Below are positions 5,936 to 6,265 of a stretch of 6,265 nucleotides of DNA, piece after piece (the first letter of the stretch is position 1; each line of letters begins with the position of its first letter). Origin of the DNA: Treponema sp. GTDB lineage: Bacteria; Spirochaetota; Spirochaetia; Treponematales; Breznakiellaceae. The position numbers were made by a program, and so were the translations under genes. The notes under the pieces were generated by a model that was given only the letters and a program-made list of their open reading frames with translations, was not told the origin of the DNA and made no database searches. Location: assembly GCA_031255815.1 (NCBI GenBank), contig JAIRRU010000267.1, forward strand, positions 1 through 6,265. The letters are read 5' to 3'.

Positions 5936-5980
5936 GACGAAGCCGGCTGAGGGACGGGGCAGGGTGTCCCCCGCGGCGCC

Positions 5981-6265
5981 TTAACAGCCATGGCCCGCCT
6001 TTTCCCTGTTGTTGAGCCGGGCGATCATGGCTTTGAAACGGGCCGGCAGGGGGGATTTAAAGATCCGGCGGCGCTCCTCCCCGGGAAGGGTAAGGGCAAG
6101 GCTTTTCGCGTGGAGCATGAGGGAGATGCCAGGAAAAAGCGTATCCCCGCCGCCGTAGAGGGGGTCTCCGGCGATGGGAAGGCCCAGGTAACGCAGATGC
6201 ACCCGGATCTGGTGGGTACGGCCCGTCCGGGGACGGAGCAGCAGGAGGGAATGGGTCTTCCATGG
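5981..6265 (-). CDS. RluA-family pseudouridine synthase, C-terminal part (cut by window edge)
   Basis: The last 94 residues of a leftward gene whose 5' end lies beyond position 6265; the frame is open to the last base. The translation begins PWKTHSLLLL and carries the canonical C-terminal signature RTGRTHQIRVHLRYLG followed by LPIAGDPLYGGGD, then a basic tail ending REKAGHGC before TAA. This is the standard RluA/RluC/RluD core motif, and it is better preserved than in the neighbour downstream. The catalytic HRLD motif should lie outside the window. A GTG at 6202 could be read as a start, but it falls inside the signature (the Val of QIRV) and would delete half of it, so it is internal. The gene lies 45 bases upstream of, and is probably cotranscribed with, a second RluA-type gene. 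Confidence 0.9.
   Translation of the reverse strand, partial: PWKTHSLLLLRPRTGRTHQIRVHLRYLGLPIAGDPLYGGGDTLFPGISLMLHAKSLALTLPGEERRRIFKSPLPARFKAMIARLNNREKAGHGC

Noticed and set aside
5321..5950. Long opposite-strand reading frame (209 codons) over the rluA-type gene
   Set aside because: Arg/Pro/Gly-rich shadow translation with no recognisable domain. The minus strand carries clear pseudouridine synthase motifs.
5936..5980. Possible CGGGG/CCCCG hairpin between the two RluA-type genes
   Set aside because: The stem is short with a 9-base loop and no T tract follows. In such GC-rich sequence it is expected by chance.
5981..6202. Separate 73-residue gene starting at GTG 6202
   Set aside because: The GTG is the Val codon inside the RTGRTHQIRV signature. 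The frame is open to the window edge and codes the upstream half of the motif, so this is the tail of a larger gene.
1..6265. Mobile element, CRISPR, tRNA, phage or defence system
   Set aside because: Both strands are filled by recognised housekeeping genes. No inverted terminal repeats, transposase motifs, spaced direct repeats or tRNA cloverleaf were seen.

Overview
This is an ordinary, gene-dense stretch of bacterial chromosome. It looks moderately GC-rich by eye, and nearly every base lies in a coding region. Protein features point to the Spirochaetota, Treponema or Spirochaeta-like. These are a MutY-type glycosylase without an iron-sulfur cluster and with an 'IETN' motif, a short archaeal-type CMP kinase with an altered P-loop, and MurC and FolC with family-atypical motifs. 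The lineage call is an inference from remembered family patterns, not from a search.

Layout. A leftward cluster of four genes fills positions 35-3690. In transcription order these are murC (3690-2248), yicC (2251-1385), a cytidylate kinase (1395-844) and a mutY-like DNA glycosylase (844-35). They overlap by 4, 11 and 1 bases, so they very probably form one translationally coupled operon. Positions 1-34 follow the last stop codon and show no clear terminator or new gene start. A 64-base divergent intergenic region (3691-3754) separates murC from folC, which runs rightward (3755-5158). It holds two face-to-face promoter candidates. They share one self-complementary TTGCAA hexamer as -35 box, and their -10 boxes lie so close to the start codons that leaderless mRNAs are likely. 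Neither gene has a clear Shine-Dalgarno sequence. folC ends in a 9-base tail-to-tail overlap with a leftward RluA-family pseudouridine synthase gene (5935-5150). Upstream of that, 45 bases away, is the 3' part of a second RluA-family gene (5981-6265), cut by the window edge.

Function. The genes are housekeeping: peptidoglycan precursor synthesis (MurC), RNA turnover (YicC), pyrimidine nucleotide supply (CMP kinase), DNA base-excision repair (MutY-like), folate polyglutamylation (FolC) and RNA modification (two RluA-type enzymes). MurC and FolC belong to the same Mur ligase superfamily and sit back to back. No mobile element, CRISPR array, tRNA, rRNA, phage or defence gene is visible, and I see no undescribed multi-gene system. 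The most interesting points are molecular: the Walker A Lys-to-Asn change in the CMP kinase, the clusterless MutY with a replaced C-terminal domain, and the compact leaderless divergent promoter.
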